The notes below the pieces were generated by a model. The model ran no database searches and was not told the origin of the DNA. It saw only the letters and a program-made list of their open reading frames with translations. The translations under genes were made by a program, and so were the position numbers. 64,000 nt of DNA, taken from assembly GCF_009765355.1 (NCBI RefSeq), contig NZ_VTHK01000004.1:124001-188000 (forward strand), given 5' to 3'. Positions 47,422 through 56,108 of the stretch are shown here, in pieces. This DNA is from Amycolatopsis anabasis (lineage in GTDB: Bacteria; Actinomycetota; Actinomycetes; Mycobacteriales; Pseudonocardiaceae). Position 1 is the stretch's first letter. Each line of letters starts with the position of its first letter.

Positions 47422-48342
47422 ATGGCAGACACACCTGTCTTCTGGCTCGGGCCGCTCGGCCGCATGGTCCCTCTGGCGTGCCCAGAGCCCGGCCTGGACG
47501 TCTCGCTCCAGAGGCAGGCTGCCAGCAACGTGTCGGTGAACATGCGGACCACGGAGGAGCTTCAAGGGTTCCGTCGCAAGTGGGAGATGGCACAGGCGTG
47601 GCTCGACGAGAGCGACGCCTCCGTGCTGGAAGCCATGTTCAACGGGACCCTGATGGCCCCTCACCGGATCATCGATCCGTTGCGGACCAACCGATTCCGG
47701 CCTTCGGTCGCCGCCGCTCGGCGAACGTCGATCTGGAACGGCGGGGTCGATTCCTGGTACGTCGCCTCCGGTAACGGGGTCGTGTCGACGCAGACCGGCC
47801 AGTACCCGGCGATCTCGTGGACGGCCGACGACGGCCGGACCGTGAGCTACCGCCCAGATAGCGGGCTGGAATGGAACGCGGCTGCCGCCGGAAACACTTT
47901 GTATCCCAACGGGTCCCTCAAGGCGGACGGGAAGGCCCGGAAGTCCCGGGTCGATCCGATCCTGCCGGGCGAGACGCTCACCGCGTCGGTCTGGCTCAAG
48001 ACCACCGGCACCGGCCAGGGAACCTTCCTCCTGGCCAAGGTCGCCGCCGACCTGACGCCCAGCGTCGCCACTACGCAGACGTTCTCCAACACCGCGTGGC
48101 AGCGGCTCAGCCTGACCTACACCGCGCCCTCGGACGGCTCGGTCATCGGCGTCTTCCCCTACTTCACCGCGTCTGCGGACACGCTGAACCTCCACATCGG
48201 ACCCGGCCAGCTCGAAGAGGGCACAACCCCAACCCAGTGGCAGGCCGGATACGGGGCTCCGGAAGTCGCGATCACCCAACTCAACAGCGTGTCCCCCCGC
48301 CACCCGCTCGTGACCATGAACCTGACGATCCAGGAGCTTTGA
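47422..48342 (+). CDS. Distal tail protein with carbohydrate-binding-like insert
   Basis: 306 residues. N-terminal tail domain (VFWLGPLGRMVPLACPEPGL, EELQGFRRKWEMAQAWLDES) and C-terminal TQLNSVSPRHPLVTMNLTIQ. The middle, from LPGETLTASVWLKTTGTGQG to ADTLNLHIGPGQLEEGTTPT, is a beta-sandwich of the family 4/9/22-like carbohydrate-binding type, seen in tail tip proteins. It begins the baseplate part of the tail. Confidence 0.72.
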   Translation: MADTPVFWLGPLGRMVPLACPEPGLDVSLQRQAASNVSVNMRTTEELQGFRRKWEMAQAWLDESDASVLEAMFNGTLMAPHRIIDPLRTNRFRPSVAAARRTSIWNGGVDSWYVASGNGVVSTQTGQYPAISWTADDGRTVSYRPDSGLEWNAAAAGNTLYPNGSLKADGKARKSRVDPILPGETLTASVWLKTTGTGQGTFLLAKVAADLTPSVATTQTFSNTAWQRLSLTYTAPSDGSVIGVFPYFTASADTLNLHIGPGQLEEGTTPTQWQAGYGAPEVAITQLNSVSPRHPLVTMNLTIQEL

Positions 48343-50918
48343 TGTACGTGCACCCCGATTCGGCGACGAACGAGGCCCTTATCGAGGCGCTGTACAGCTC
48401 GGCTCGCGAGATCGGGAAGCACGTTCTCTTCGACTGGGACAACGATGACCTGTTCTCGCACGAGTACTCAGACCTCTCGGCCGTTGTGCTCGACGCCCAA
48501 CACGAGCGCGCGTCCCTGACCACCGACCTTCCGGAGAACGTGAACACGATCCAGGGCTACTCGTCCAGCGAGCTGACCCTGTCCCTGAAGGGCGCACGCG
48601 ACTCCGAAGAACTGCCGATGTCCCGGCTCCTGTCACCGTTCGACACGGGCTCTCCCTTCTACAACCGGGACCTGACCGGCACGACGGTCCGGTACTGGCT
48701 CCGCGTCTACACCGAGTACGGCGAGGTCGACATCCGGCAGTTCACCGGAGTTGTCCGGGACCTCCAGTTCAACCGCAAGGACCAAACCGTCCAGATCATC
48801 TGCTCGGACGTCATGCAGTGGTTGAACCGTGCCGTGACGCTCCGGCCGTGGGCGGTCGACCTGGAGCCCAACTCCCTGGCCGTCGCGGGCGCAGGCCGGT
48901 ACATCAATGCGTCCTGGGTGCTCGCCGAGGTTCTCCGCCAGTGCGGCACCCCTATTGGTCCCCTGGAGCGCTCGGACGCCGTTTGGTCGGTGTCGGGGTG
49001 TGGCAGCTTCCTTCCCTCGGTCTCCGGGCCGATGATCCTCGGTTCAGTCGCCAACTTTCCCCACGTCCTACCGACCACCGAGTTCCTCGGTGATCCCTGG
49101 CGGTTTGGCAAGTACGGCCTGTGCATGAACCCCACGAACACCGTCAACGGGGAACGCGGGACCGCCCGATCAGCCGCCAGCACGGAAGCCGTGCACCTCT
49201 TCCCGTCCACCAACATCTCAGGCGCTCCGAAGAACATCGGCTTTAACGCCTGGGCTGAATCCACCGGAAGCACGACCACCCAGACGTGGAACACCGCGAC
49301 CGGATTCGGGACCGGGCTGGGTTCCTCCTTCGGGATGGACCCGTGGCGATCGAACAACGGCGTTGGTATCGGTATCGCGAACAACGGACAAGTCCGCGCC
49401 GAGATCTACGTCTACCGCAACGCATCCAGCTCCCAGCAGGTCTACGCCTGGGAGTGGAACGTCAAGCAGTCGGCAGGCTGGCACTACTACGATGTGAACT
49501 TCCGCTTTACCAACGGCTCGATGGACGTCGTTCTCACCGTTGACGGAACCGTGATCGCCCCAACGTCCGGCGGCCTTGTCTCCCAAGGGTTCGAGTACTA
49601 CGAAGGCGGGTACCGGGCGGGCTCAGACTACTGGCGACACCCGGCCAACCTGGTCGTCTACGACCCGTCCCAGTGGTTCCAGTTCTACATCAACGACGCC
49701 ACCAACGGCGTCTACCAGCCCGGCCAGGAACATCCTCCGACCACGAAGGACGGCATCCCCTGGGTTCTGTTTGGAGGCTGCCAGGCGGACATGTCGTTCA
49801 TCCCGGACGTGTGGAACACACCGGCCTGGGAGGTCTTGCAGAAGATCGCAACGGCCGAGTTCGCCGCGATGTATGTCAACGAGTACGGCCAACTCGTGTT
49901 CAAGAACCACGAGCTTCTCCGGCTGCAAACACCTACGGTGCCGGACGCCAGCTACACGGTAGACAACCTGCTCGGGATGATCGTCAACCCGTCGCTGGAC
50001 CAGTACAAGAACGAGATCATCCTCCCGTACGTCAACAAGAAGTCCGTGATCGATGACGTATGGCAGCCCGACACCGGTCGTCAGTTCGTCGTTGAACAGA
50101 ACTGGGCCAACTCGAACTCGGCGGGCGGGTGGCAATTCAGCCCGAGCTACCGGATCGACAACGTAGCGGCGCTGGTCTATCACATCGTTCCGACGTCGGG
50201 GTACAACGACCTCCAAAAGGGCTGGGACGAGTGGACGCACACGTACAACTCGTATGCGGCGGCCTGCTTCGCGCAGTCGATCGACCGGGACTGCATGTAC
50301 CCAGACCACTCGGACCTTCTCACCACGTGGGGAGGGTACGAAGGCGTCGCGATGCCGTCGAACGACATGCGATTCTTTCAGCTCTGGATGCGGGCGCTCG
50401 ACTACACACCGAACCAGGCGTGGAGCCAGATCCTCTTTGGCGCTGCCGCGATTACGTATCAGCCCAATCAGCCCGTACCGAATGATCCGGGAATCTTCTT
50501 CTCCCTCAAGGGGAAGAAGGTCGTCGAGGACGTCACCGGTTACTACTCGGTGAGCGACAGCGCAGCGATCGCCGACAGGGGGCGGTTCTCGCTCATCCTC
50601 GATGAGAACGAGTGGCGGCAGACGATCAACACCGCCACGTCGGTGTCCACTCAGCTCTTGAGCGACACCATCACCCCGGCCCCGGTCATCGAGGACCTCC
50701 AGCTACCGCTTGACCCGAGGCTACAGATCCTCGACGTCATCGGGCTGACCCCCGAGGACGGTATCAGCGGCTCGATCACGGCTCAGATTGTCGGCCTCCG
50801 CACGAATGCCAAGGCCGGAACCATGAGCCTGGACGTGCGAATCACCAAGACCCCGTCGAAGTGGGCACTGGGGGTGCCTGGCGCTTCTGAACTGGGCCAG
50901 ACAACCTACCTGAACTAG
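48342..50918 (+). CDS. Tail hub/minor tail protein (receptor-tip complex)
   Basis: 858 residues. The first 150 or so (LFSHEYSDLSAVVLDAQHER, IRQFTGVVRDLQFNRKDQTV, CSDVMQWLNRAVTLRPWAVD) form the gp27-like hub domain. An inserted concanavalin/laminin-like sandwich (VYRNASSSQQVYAWEWNVKQ, FTNGSMDVVLTVDGTVIAPT) and a long C-terminal part with TAEFAAMYVNEYGQLVFKNH follow. Large minor tail proteins with glycan-like inserts make contact with the host surface. Confidence 0.78.
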   Translation: MYVHPDSATNEALIEALYSSAREIGKHVLFDWDNDDLFSHEYSDLSAVVLDAQHERASLTTDLPENVNTIQGYSSSELTLSLKGARDSEELPMSRLLSPFDTGSPFYNRDLTGTTVRYWLRVYTEYGEVDIRQFTGVVRDLQFNRKDQTVQIICSDVMQWLNRAVTLRPWAVDLEPNSLAVAGAGRYINASWVLAEVLRQCGTPIGPLERSDAVWSVSGCGSFLPSVSGPMILGSVANFPHVLPTTEFLGDPWRFGKYGLCMNPTNTVNGERGTARSAASTEAVHLFPSTNISGAPKNIGFNAWAESTGSTTTQTWNTATGFGTGLGSSFGMDPWRSNNGVGIGIANNGQVRAEIYVYRNASSSQQVYAWEWNVKQSAGWHYYDVNFRFTNGSMDVVLTVDGTVIAPTSGGLVSQGFEYYEGGYRAGSDYWRHPANLVVYDPSQWFQFYINDATNGVYQPGQEHPPTTKDGIPWVLFGGCQADMSFIPDVWNTPAWEVLQKIATAEFAAMYVNEYGQLVFKNHELLRLQTPTVPDASYTVDNLLGMIVNPSLDQYKNEIILPYVNKKSVIDDVWQPDTGRQFVVEQNWANSNSAGGWQFSPSYRIDNVAALVYHIVPTSGYNDLQKGWDEWTHTYNSYAAACFAQSIDRDCMYPDHSDLLTTWGGYEGVAMPSNDMRFFQLWMRALDYTPNQAWSQILFGAAAITYQPNQPVPNDPGIFFSLKGKKVVEDVTGYYSVSDSAAIADRGRFSLILDENEWRQTINTATSVSTQLLSDTITPAPVIEDLQLPLDPRLQILDVIGLTPEDGISGSITAQIVGLRTNAKAGTMSLDVRITKTPSKWALGVPGASELGQTTYLN

Positions 50919-50926
50919 GAGCAAAC

Positions 50927-51667
50927 ATGCCTGCTGTTTGGCCGACGCCCGATTTCACGGACGGGCAACTGGTCGACGAGGACGACCTCAACCAGCTAAA
51001 CGAGAACATCGACGACAACCACACGAACATCGTGCTGAACGACTCCAGGATCGACACCCTGGAAGCGAACCAAGGCACACGTGGAGCCAACGGAACGGTC
51101 TACGGCGAGATCGGGACGCTGAAGACAAACCAGGGCACCCGGGGCGCTCTCGGAACCGTGTACGGCGAACTGGGGACGCTGATCACCAGGACCACGAGCA
51201 CGAGCATCGGTAACCAAGCGCTGTACGAAGGCCGCACCGCGTCCGGCGCTGTCCGATGTGTCCTCACGGCAGACCAGGCGGTAGCCTCCGGCGCTCTGCA
51301 AAAGGTTTCCTGGCCCGCGCCCGTTTACAACACCGGCCCCATGACCGTGACCGGAACCGACTTCACGCTCAACAAGACCGGCCGATGGGCACTGTGCTTC
51401 TCGCTCCGGTTCGGACCGAGCAACACCGGCACCGAGCGCGCCGGATGGATCGGCCTCGCGTCCGACGCCAACACCCGGTACGTGAGTTGGGGGATTGAGA
51501 AGCCAGTCGGCACCTCGGTATGGCCATACCTCGGCGCGGGCACCGTGGTCAGCCTCTCCGCCGGAACCGTCCTGTCCGTCTACGCCTACCAGGACACAGG
51601 GGCGAACCTCGACCTGAAGCAGTTTGGCGGCAACTGCAACTTCAGCTTGACCTTCCTCGGCGCGTAA
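50927..51667 (+). CDS. Tail fibre/receptor-binding protein with direct repeats
   Basis: 246 residues. N-terminus PAVWPTPDFTDGQLVDEDDL attaches to the tip. Residues about 46-83 contain two near-identical units, ANQGTRGANGTVYGEIGTLK and TNQGTRGALGTVYGELGTLI, like a short triple-helical or coiled stalk. The C-terminus (ALCFSLRFGPSNTGTERAGW to FGGNCNFSLTFLGA) has the composition of a C1q/TNF-like jellyroll head. It probably recognises the host surface. Confidence 0.68.
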   Translation: MPAVWPTPDFTDGQLVDEDDLNQLNENIDDNHTNIVLNDSRIDTLEANQGTRGANGTVYGEIGTLKTNQGTRGALGTVYGELGTLITRTTSTSIGNQALYEGRTASGAVRCVLTADQAVASGALQKVSWPAPVYNTGPMTVTGTDFTLNKTGRWALCFSLRFGPSNTGTERAGWIGLASDANTRYVSWGIEKPVGTSVWPYLGAGTVVSLSAGTVLSVYAYQDTGANLDLKQFGGNCNFSLTFLGA

Positions 51668-51682
51668 TCCCTCGACATCAGC

Positions 51683-51704
51683 GGGCGGCTTCGGCCGCCC
51701 TTTT
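51683..51704 (+). terminator. Intrinsic terminator after tail genes
   Basis: GGGCGGC, loop TTCG, GCCGCCC followed by TTTTCT. A perfect seven-pair stem with a UUCG tetraloop, one of the clearest terminators in the window. Confidence 0.9.
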
Positions 51705-51730
51705 CTATGCCTGCAAAGGGGCAATGTGTT

Positions 51731-52051
51731 GTGACCTCCCCCGACTCAAACGCGATCGTCCTCCAGTTCATCCGGGAGGAGCTAGGGACCGTGCGGGAAT
51801 CCGTGCACGACGAACTGACCGCGCTTCGAGGCGACTTCGCCGAACTAGCCAAGGCACTCAACAGCCACGTGGCCGACCACAGCGCCCGGGTGGCCGTACT
51901 GGAGCACCGGCTCACCGAAGCGGACGCGGAGATCTCGGAGCTGAAGACCGCCGGAAAGACGTCAACGGCTACCCGGGTCTCCGTGGGCATCGCGCTTCTC
52001 TCCGCCGGGCTCGCCTGGGTCCCGGACATCATCAGCGCCATAGGGAAGTGA
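51731..52051 (+). CDS. Small coiled-coil membrane protein of the lysis module
   Basis: 106 residues from a GTG with AAAGGGG upstream (an ATG at 51707 is less likely). LQFIREELGTVRESVHDELT and SARVAVLEHRLTEADAEISE form a coiled coil, and VSVGIALLSAGLAWVPDIIS is one membrane span at the C-terminus. This resembles tail-associated or holin-like proteins (DUF2746-like) next to lysin. Possibly a second holin. Confidence 0.6.
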   Translation: MTSPDSNAIVLQFIREELGTVRESVHDELTALRGDFAELAKALNSHVADHSARVAVLEHRLTEADAEISELKTAGKTSTATRVSVGIALLSAGLAWVPDIISAIGK

Positions 52052-52055
52052 GCTA

Positions 52056-52955
52056 GTGGCAAAGGGAATCGACGTCTACACGCGATACCAGCGCGTCTAC
52101 AACTGGCACCAGGTTCGAGCCGCTGGCTACGAGTGGGTGTACATCAAGGTCAGCGACGGCAACGCGAACCGCCCTGACAACGGCTACGCCCAGGGCGCGA
52201 AGGCCGCGACCATGAAGGCCGGGGCCTACCACTACGCCCAGCCGGGCGACCCGATCGCACAGGCAAACCGGCTAGCCGACCGCGCCGAGCAGATCGGCGC
52301 TACCGACCTCGCCCCCGCGCTCGACCTCGAACATCCATTCGTCCCCAGCCGAGCCGCTATCGACTTCGCCATCAGGTTCCTACTCCAGATCCGAGCACGC
52401 GGACACAGGCCCTGCCTGTACGCCAACAACGCCATGCTCAAGGTGATCCTGGGACCGGTCCGGGCTGCCGTCCCGGAGGTCATCGTCTGGGCCGCGCGCT
52501 ACGGCGCGGAGCCATCCGTCCCGTACGACGTCTGGCAGCACAGCCAGCACGGCCACGTCCCCGGCATCTCCGCCGGGTCGGTCGACCTGAACCAGGGCGC
52601 TATCCCGCTCAACCGCTCGGCCGCGCCGCCGAGCCCAACCCCCGAGGAAGATATGCCTTCTGTTCTCCTGCCCCCGGGCGAGTACGCCTCGGCGACGATC
52701 GTCGTCCCGAAGTCCGCGACCGAGGTCGTGGTCAGCCTCGGCTTCGGCCCCATGGAAGTCCACGGCGTCTACCTGTACGGCGGGGCCTACTCCGGCCACG
52801 ACCGGAACCACAAGGACGGCAAGGGCGGCTGCGACGCCTACACCCAGGACCCCGACCGGCCCCGGGTGATCCCGGTCCCGCCGGGCACGCTCGCCGCCAC
52901 CATCTGGTACTCCCAGGCCCGTAGCGAGCGCTGGGCCGCGTTCGGCACCCGCTGA
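52056..52955 (+). CDS. Endolysin, GH25 lysozyme type
   Basis: 299 residues. KGIDVYTRYQRVYNWHQVRA, YEWVYIKVSDGNANRPDNGY, GAYHYAQPGDPIAQANRLAD, APALDLEHPFVPSRAAIDFA and VIVWAARYGAEPSVPYDVWQ carry the catalytic Asp and Glu of GH25 muramidases; here the DxE is LDLEH. After residue 190 a Pro-rich linker leads to a beta-rich C-terminal domain that probably binds the cell wall. It cuts peptidoglycan to release phage. Confidence 0.85.
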   Translation: MAKGIDVYTRYQRVYNWHQVRAAGYEWVYIKVSDGNANRPDNGYAQGAKAATMKAGAYHYAQPGDPIAQANRLADRAEQIGATDLAPALDLEHPFVPSRAAIDFAIRFLLQIRARGHRPCLYANNAMLKVILGPVRAAVPEVIVWAARYGAEPSVPYDVWQHSQHGHVPGISAGSVDLNQGAIPLNRSAAPPSPTPEEDMPSVLLPPGEYASATIVVPKSATEVVVSLGFGPMEVHGVYLYGGAYSGHDRNHKDGKGGCDAYTQDPDRPRVIPVPPGTLAATIWYSQARSERWAAFGTR

Positions 52956-52967
52956 GAGGAAACGCCC

Positions 52968-53204
52968 ATGCGAGAGTTCCTCGCCCGTCTCCAGGACACT
53001 GAGCCCGCCAGACTGGCCGAATTCGTCCGGGCCGTCCTGGTCGCCGTCAACGCGGTCGGCTGGGCGACCATCCCGGACACCACGGTAAGCGCGGTCGTAA
53101 CCGTCGTGAGCGTCCTCGCCTCGCTCGTGCTGACCAAGTTCGTCCGAAGCAACGTCACCCCGACCCCCAAGCCCCCGGCAGACGGCAACCACCGCGCCAA
53201 CTAA
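52968..53204 (+). CDS. Holin
   Basis: 78 residues. Two hydrophobic segments, near residues 20-37 (VRAVLVAVNAVGWATI) and 40-58 (VSAVVTVVSVLASLVLTKFV), with a basic tail ending in NHRAN. It directly follows the lysin gene and precedes a terminator, which fits a holin that opens the membrane for the lysin. Confidence 0.75.
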   Translation: MREFLARLQDTEPARLAEFVRAVLVAVNAVGWATIPDTTVSAVVTVVSVLASLVLTKFVRSNVTPTPKPPADGNHRAN

Positions 53205-53209
53205 GAAAA

Positions 53210-53250
53210 GCCCCTCTCCCCGGCCTTCACGGCTAAGGAGAGGGGCCTTT
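53210..53250. terminator. Terminator between lysis and integrase genes
   Basis: GCCCCTCTCC (53210-53219) pairs with GGAGAGGGGC (53237-53246), ten perfect pairs, followed by CTTTTT. The region is convergent (holin rightward, integrase unit leftward), so it may act in both directions. Confidence 0.85.
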
Positions 53251-53267
53251 TTGCGTTTCAGGGTTAG

Positions 53268-53678
53268 TTACCTTTCCGCCGCCTCACGATCGGGCCACGA
53301 CGCCTCAGCTCGCGTCGTAGGAACCGCGTTTGCTGCCCGGCTCAGCAGATGCGACACCATATTGATTGCGTCCCTGCTCTGGGTATTCGCGCGACCCGCG
53401 TACGAATCGTGTTCAGCGTACGACGCGTCCCGATAGGCAGCAAGGTAATCAAGAATCTCCGGAATGTATTCCCGCGCTCCTTCTGAGAGAAACGGCACCA
53501 GTCGCCTTTCAAGCTTCCGCCGTTCCTTGTGTGGACGGCTAAGACGGGTACGTCCACGTATTGTGGCGGTTAGCCGCTGTCGAAGATCTACGCAGGCTTC
53601 TCCGGGCTGTGCATCGCAGATCTCACAGGCGTCATACCACTGCCAGTCAGTGACGCTGTAATCCCGCTTCCGACTCAT
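53268..53678 (-). CDS. Phage zinc-finger protein co-transcribed with integrase
   Basis: 136 residues. CEICDAQPGEACVDLRQRLT with a later SRPHKERR is the C-x2-C...PGE-x-C...H pattern of small actinophage zinc-finger proteins. The C-terminal half is helical (ILDYLAAYRDASYAEHDSYA, INMVSHLLSRAANAVPTTRA). Its ATG begins two bases after the integrase stop, so the two are translated from one message. It may help integrase choose or shape its sites; alternatively it regulates the lysogen. Confidence 0.65.
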   Translation of the reverse strand: MSRKRDYSVTDWQWYDACEICDAQPGEACVDLRQRLTATIRGRTRLSRPHKERRKLERRLVPFLSEGAREYIPEILDYLAAYRDASYAEHDSYAGRANTQSRDAINMVSHLLSRAANAVPTTRAEASWPDREAAER

Positions 53679-53680
53679 GG

Positions 53681-55162
53681 CTACGGTGCTCCTTTGTCAA
53701 CCAGCGGGAAGTCCAGCCGGAGGTGGTTCGACAGTGACAGCGGGATGTCCCAGTCCGTCTTCTGCCACTGGACCATCACTGTGACCCCGTATTTTCGGAG
53801 GATGTCACCTCGCTGCTCGGGCGCGCTTTCGTTCCAGAGTTGCCGGTACGTCTTCCCCGTGTGCGTGTACTCCAGGCCAGGCGTTTGGCTCTGCTGGGCG
53901 AGCAGTTCGTCTCGCTCGGCTTCGAGCTGCGCGTATAGGCGATCGAACCGCTGTTCCCCCGCTTCACCCTTGAACCGGCCCTTGACGTATCGGTCGGTCT
54001 CCAGTTGATCGAGCGACTCGTTGATCTCGTTCAGCCGGGAAGTGTGGTCGACGACCCGAACGGCGGACACCTCCACGATCTCGACGTCCCCGTACTCGTC
54101 CAAGAAGTGCTCCTCCACGAACTCTTCCAGGAAGTCCGCCGGGTAGCGAGCCGCGAAACAGTCACGCCGTTCCGGCAGGTTCGTCGGGGTGGAGCAGTAG
54201 TAATGTCGGACGTCCTTTTTGGTCTCCGGCTTGTAGTACATCTTCCGTCCGCACGAGTTGCAGAACGCGACATCCCTCAGCATCGAGCTTCCCTGCCTCT
54301 TCACGTACTGCCGCTTCGGCTTGCGGACGAGGGTCTGGAGTTCATCCCACTCCTCACGGGTGAAGATGGGCTCGCCGAACTGTAGCGGCTTGCCGTCGTC
54401 CCCACGGATGACCTCGCCCTCGTACATGAGCTGTCCAAGTAGGTGGCGAGACTGGAGCATCGTTTCGAGCGTCCGCCATCGCCAGATCCGCCCCTTGGGC
54501 TTTCGGCCCATGCGGACCTCGTGCCGATCCCAGGCCGTCAGGATCTCCTCCTGTGTGAGCCATCGCAGGCAGTAGTTCATGTTCTCGCCGAGCTTCAGGA
54601 GGTCCCGGACCGTGTGCAGTGCCTCGTACGCCTCCTGGTCGATGGCAAGCTTGTACCCATCGACGGTCTTCACTGCGTAGTGGCCGAAGTGGGGGATGCC
54701 GCCCGGCCAGCGTGCTAGGTGTCGCAATGTCTTGCGAGATCCGCTGGCGCGATCCTGGAGCTTCTTCAGCTCCTCCTGGGCCATCGACACCCGCATGGCG
54801 ATCTCTATTGGCGATGACGTCAGGGTGTCGATGCCCTCGGTTACCGCAACGACGTTCTTGCCCAGCTTCTCCAGTTCCGGGACTAGCTCGCCATAGAAGT
54901 GCTTCAGGCTCCGTACAACGCGGTCCACCTTCCACACGGCCAGGATGTCCCACTGGGCCAGCAACTCGGGCTCGGTGAGCCACGGCCCCAGACTCTTCCT
55001 CTTGAAGGGACTGATCGACGCGCTGACCCCGATGTCGGCTGCCTCGCCGATGATCGTGTGCTTGACCCGGTCGGTCCACTCGGAGATGTCCTTGCGCTGG
55101 GTGGTGGGGGACTCGCTCAACTCCTTCTTCTTCGACTGCCGGATGCCAGCTAGTACCCTCAT
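53681..55162 (-). CDS. Large serine integrase
   Basis: 493 residues from an ATG with AGGAGG upstream. The catalytic N-terminal domain has VLAGIRQSKKKE (Arg and nucleophile Ser10), and WDILAVWKVDRVVRS later. A recombinase domain follows (GGIPHFGHYAVKTVDGYKLA, WRTLETMLQSRHLLGQLMYE), then a zinc beta-ribbon with CNSCGRKMYY and HYYCSTPTNLPERRDC, and a coiled coil (RLNEINESLDQLETDRYVKG onward). Its start lies 52 bases from attR. It catalyses attP x attB integration in the R2lox gene. Confidence 0.95.
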   Translation of the reverse strand: MRVLAGIRQSKKKELSESPTTQRKDISEWTDRVKHTIIGEAADIGVSASISPFKRKSLGPWLTEPELLAQWDILAVWKVDRVVRSLKHFYGELVPELEKLGKNVVAVTEGIDTLTSSPIEIAMRVSMAQEELKKLQDRASGSRKTLRHLARWPGGIPHFGHYAVKTVDGYKLAIDQEAYEALHTVRDLLKLGENMNYCLRWLTQEEILTAWDRHEVRMGRKPKGRIWRWRTLETMLQSRHLLGQLMYEGEVIRGDDGKPLQFGEPIFTREEWDELQTLVRKPKRQYVKRQGSSMLRDVAFCNSCGRKMYYKPETKKDVRHYYCSTPTNLPERRDCFAARYPADFLEEFVEEHFLDEYGDVEIVEVSAVRVVDHTSRLNEINESLDQLETDRYVKGRFKGEAGEQRFDRLYAQLEAERDELLAQQSQTPGLEYTHTGKTYRQLWNESAPEQRGDILRKYGVTVMVQWQKTDWDIPLSLSNHLRLDFPLVDKGAP

Positions 55163-55190
55163 CGTTACGCCTCCTAGCTGCGATGATACA

Positions 55191-55222
55191 CCCCCGGAAG
55201 TATTTGCTCGGATGAAGCCAAG
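55191..55222. other. attR, right prophage junction (core GAA at 55214-55216)
   Basis: Phage DNA reading CCCCCGGAAGTATTTGCTCGGAT joins GAAGCCAAGCAC of the R2lox gene. CCCCCGG (55191-55197) and TTTG (55203-55206) are the inverted partners of CAAA and CCGGGGG at attL; arms are at equal distance (five bases inside the outer arm). Only GAA is common to both junctions. Confidence 0.85.
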
Positions 55223-55861
55223 CACACCGAGGTCTTCCGGCGCTGGATGGACGCGGTCGGGCTGACCGAAGACCTGCACCCGTACGTCGGGGAGAACCCG
55301 CACTACCGCAAGCTCTTCTACGAGGAGCTGCCGGAGTCGCTCGGGGTCCTGGAGACCGATCCCAGTCCCCGCAACCAGATCCGCGCGAGCGTGACCTACA
55401 ACCACGTGATCGAGGGCAGCCTCGCGCTGACCGGGTACTTCGCGTGGCAGAAGATCTGCACCTCGCGCGACATCCTGCCGGGTATGCAGGAGCTGGTCCG
55501 CCGGATCGGCGACGACGAGCGGCGGCACATGGCGTGGGGGACGTTCACCTGCCGCCGCCACGTCGCGGCCGACGACTCGCTGTGGAACGTGGTGCACGAG
55601 CGGATGGGCGAGTTGCTGCCGATCGCGCTGGGCATGATCCAGTGGGTGCAGGACCAGTTCGAGGAGCCGCGTCCGTTCGAGAACGATCCGGAGGAACTCA
55701 TCGCCTACGCCGCGGACCGCGCGCAGCGGCGGCTCGGCGCGATCGAATCGGCCCGCGGCGCCGCGGTCGAGCAGATCGACCTGGACTACTCGCCCGAGCG
55801 GCTCGAGGAGACCTTCGGCGAGGAGGACGCCAAAGCCTTCGCCGCCGCATCCTCCTCCTGA
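55217..55861 (+). pseudogene. R2-like ligand-binding oxidase, 3' part (interrupted by prophage)
   Basis: Continues residue 110 onward: [14 protein letters not shown] (H112 ligand), then [20 protein letters not shown] where Y170 and E175 match the crosslinking Tyr and a metal ligand of R2lox, and [14 protein letters not shown] with E210 and H213. Joined to codons 1-109 the protein would be 323 residues, the usual length. Any expression from an internal ATG at 55247 would lack the first ligands. Confidence 0.9.
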
Positions 55862-56108
55862 GCCGCGGCACCGAGGGGTCGGCTTGCCCAGTCGGGCCAC
55901 GGGGCCGGGTGCTGGGGGTCGTGAGTATTTGGACCGGTTAGTCATCGCTGCCCCCGGAGGGGCGCCCGTCGCGGGGTGAGAATTCGGGTGGGTCGCCTCG
56001 CTCGGTCGCGTCGAAAGCGCGCGCACTTTCGGGCCGCATCGCTGCGGCACTTCCACGCCACGACAGGTCCCCGTGCACACGGAAGGGCACTGGATCCTGG
56101 GGGGTCGG

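Larger units (their letters stand above)
10123..55216. mobile_element. Complete 45.1-kb siphovirus prophage, Cluster A-like replication/immunity genes
   Basis: The ends are defined by the split R2lox gene and the serine integrase abutting attR. The element contains every expected module: early leftward replication and immunity block (12540-32711), rightward head, tail and lysis block (33373-53204), integrase at one end. Family A polymerase, split primase, endonuclease VII, DnaB-like ATPase, Cas4-like nuclease and the repressor follow the order known from Cluster A mycobacteriophages. No transposase, no broken structural gene and an intact attachment core suggest an inducible prophage. Confidence 0.95.

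Noticed and set aside
10123-55216. CRISPR array
   Set aside because: No regularly spaced direct repeats were seen; the 22-bp elements are kilobases apart and intergenic.
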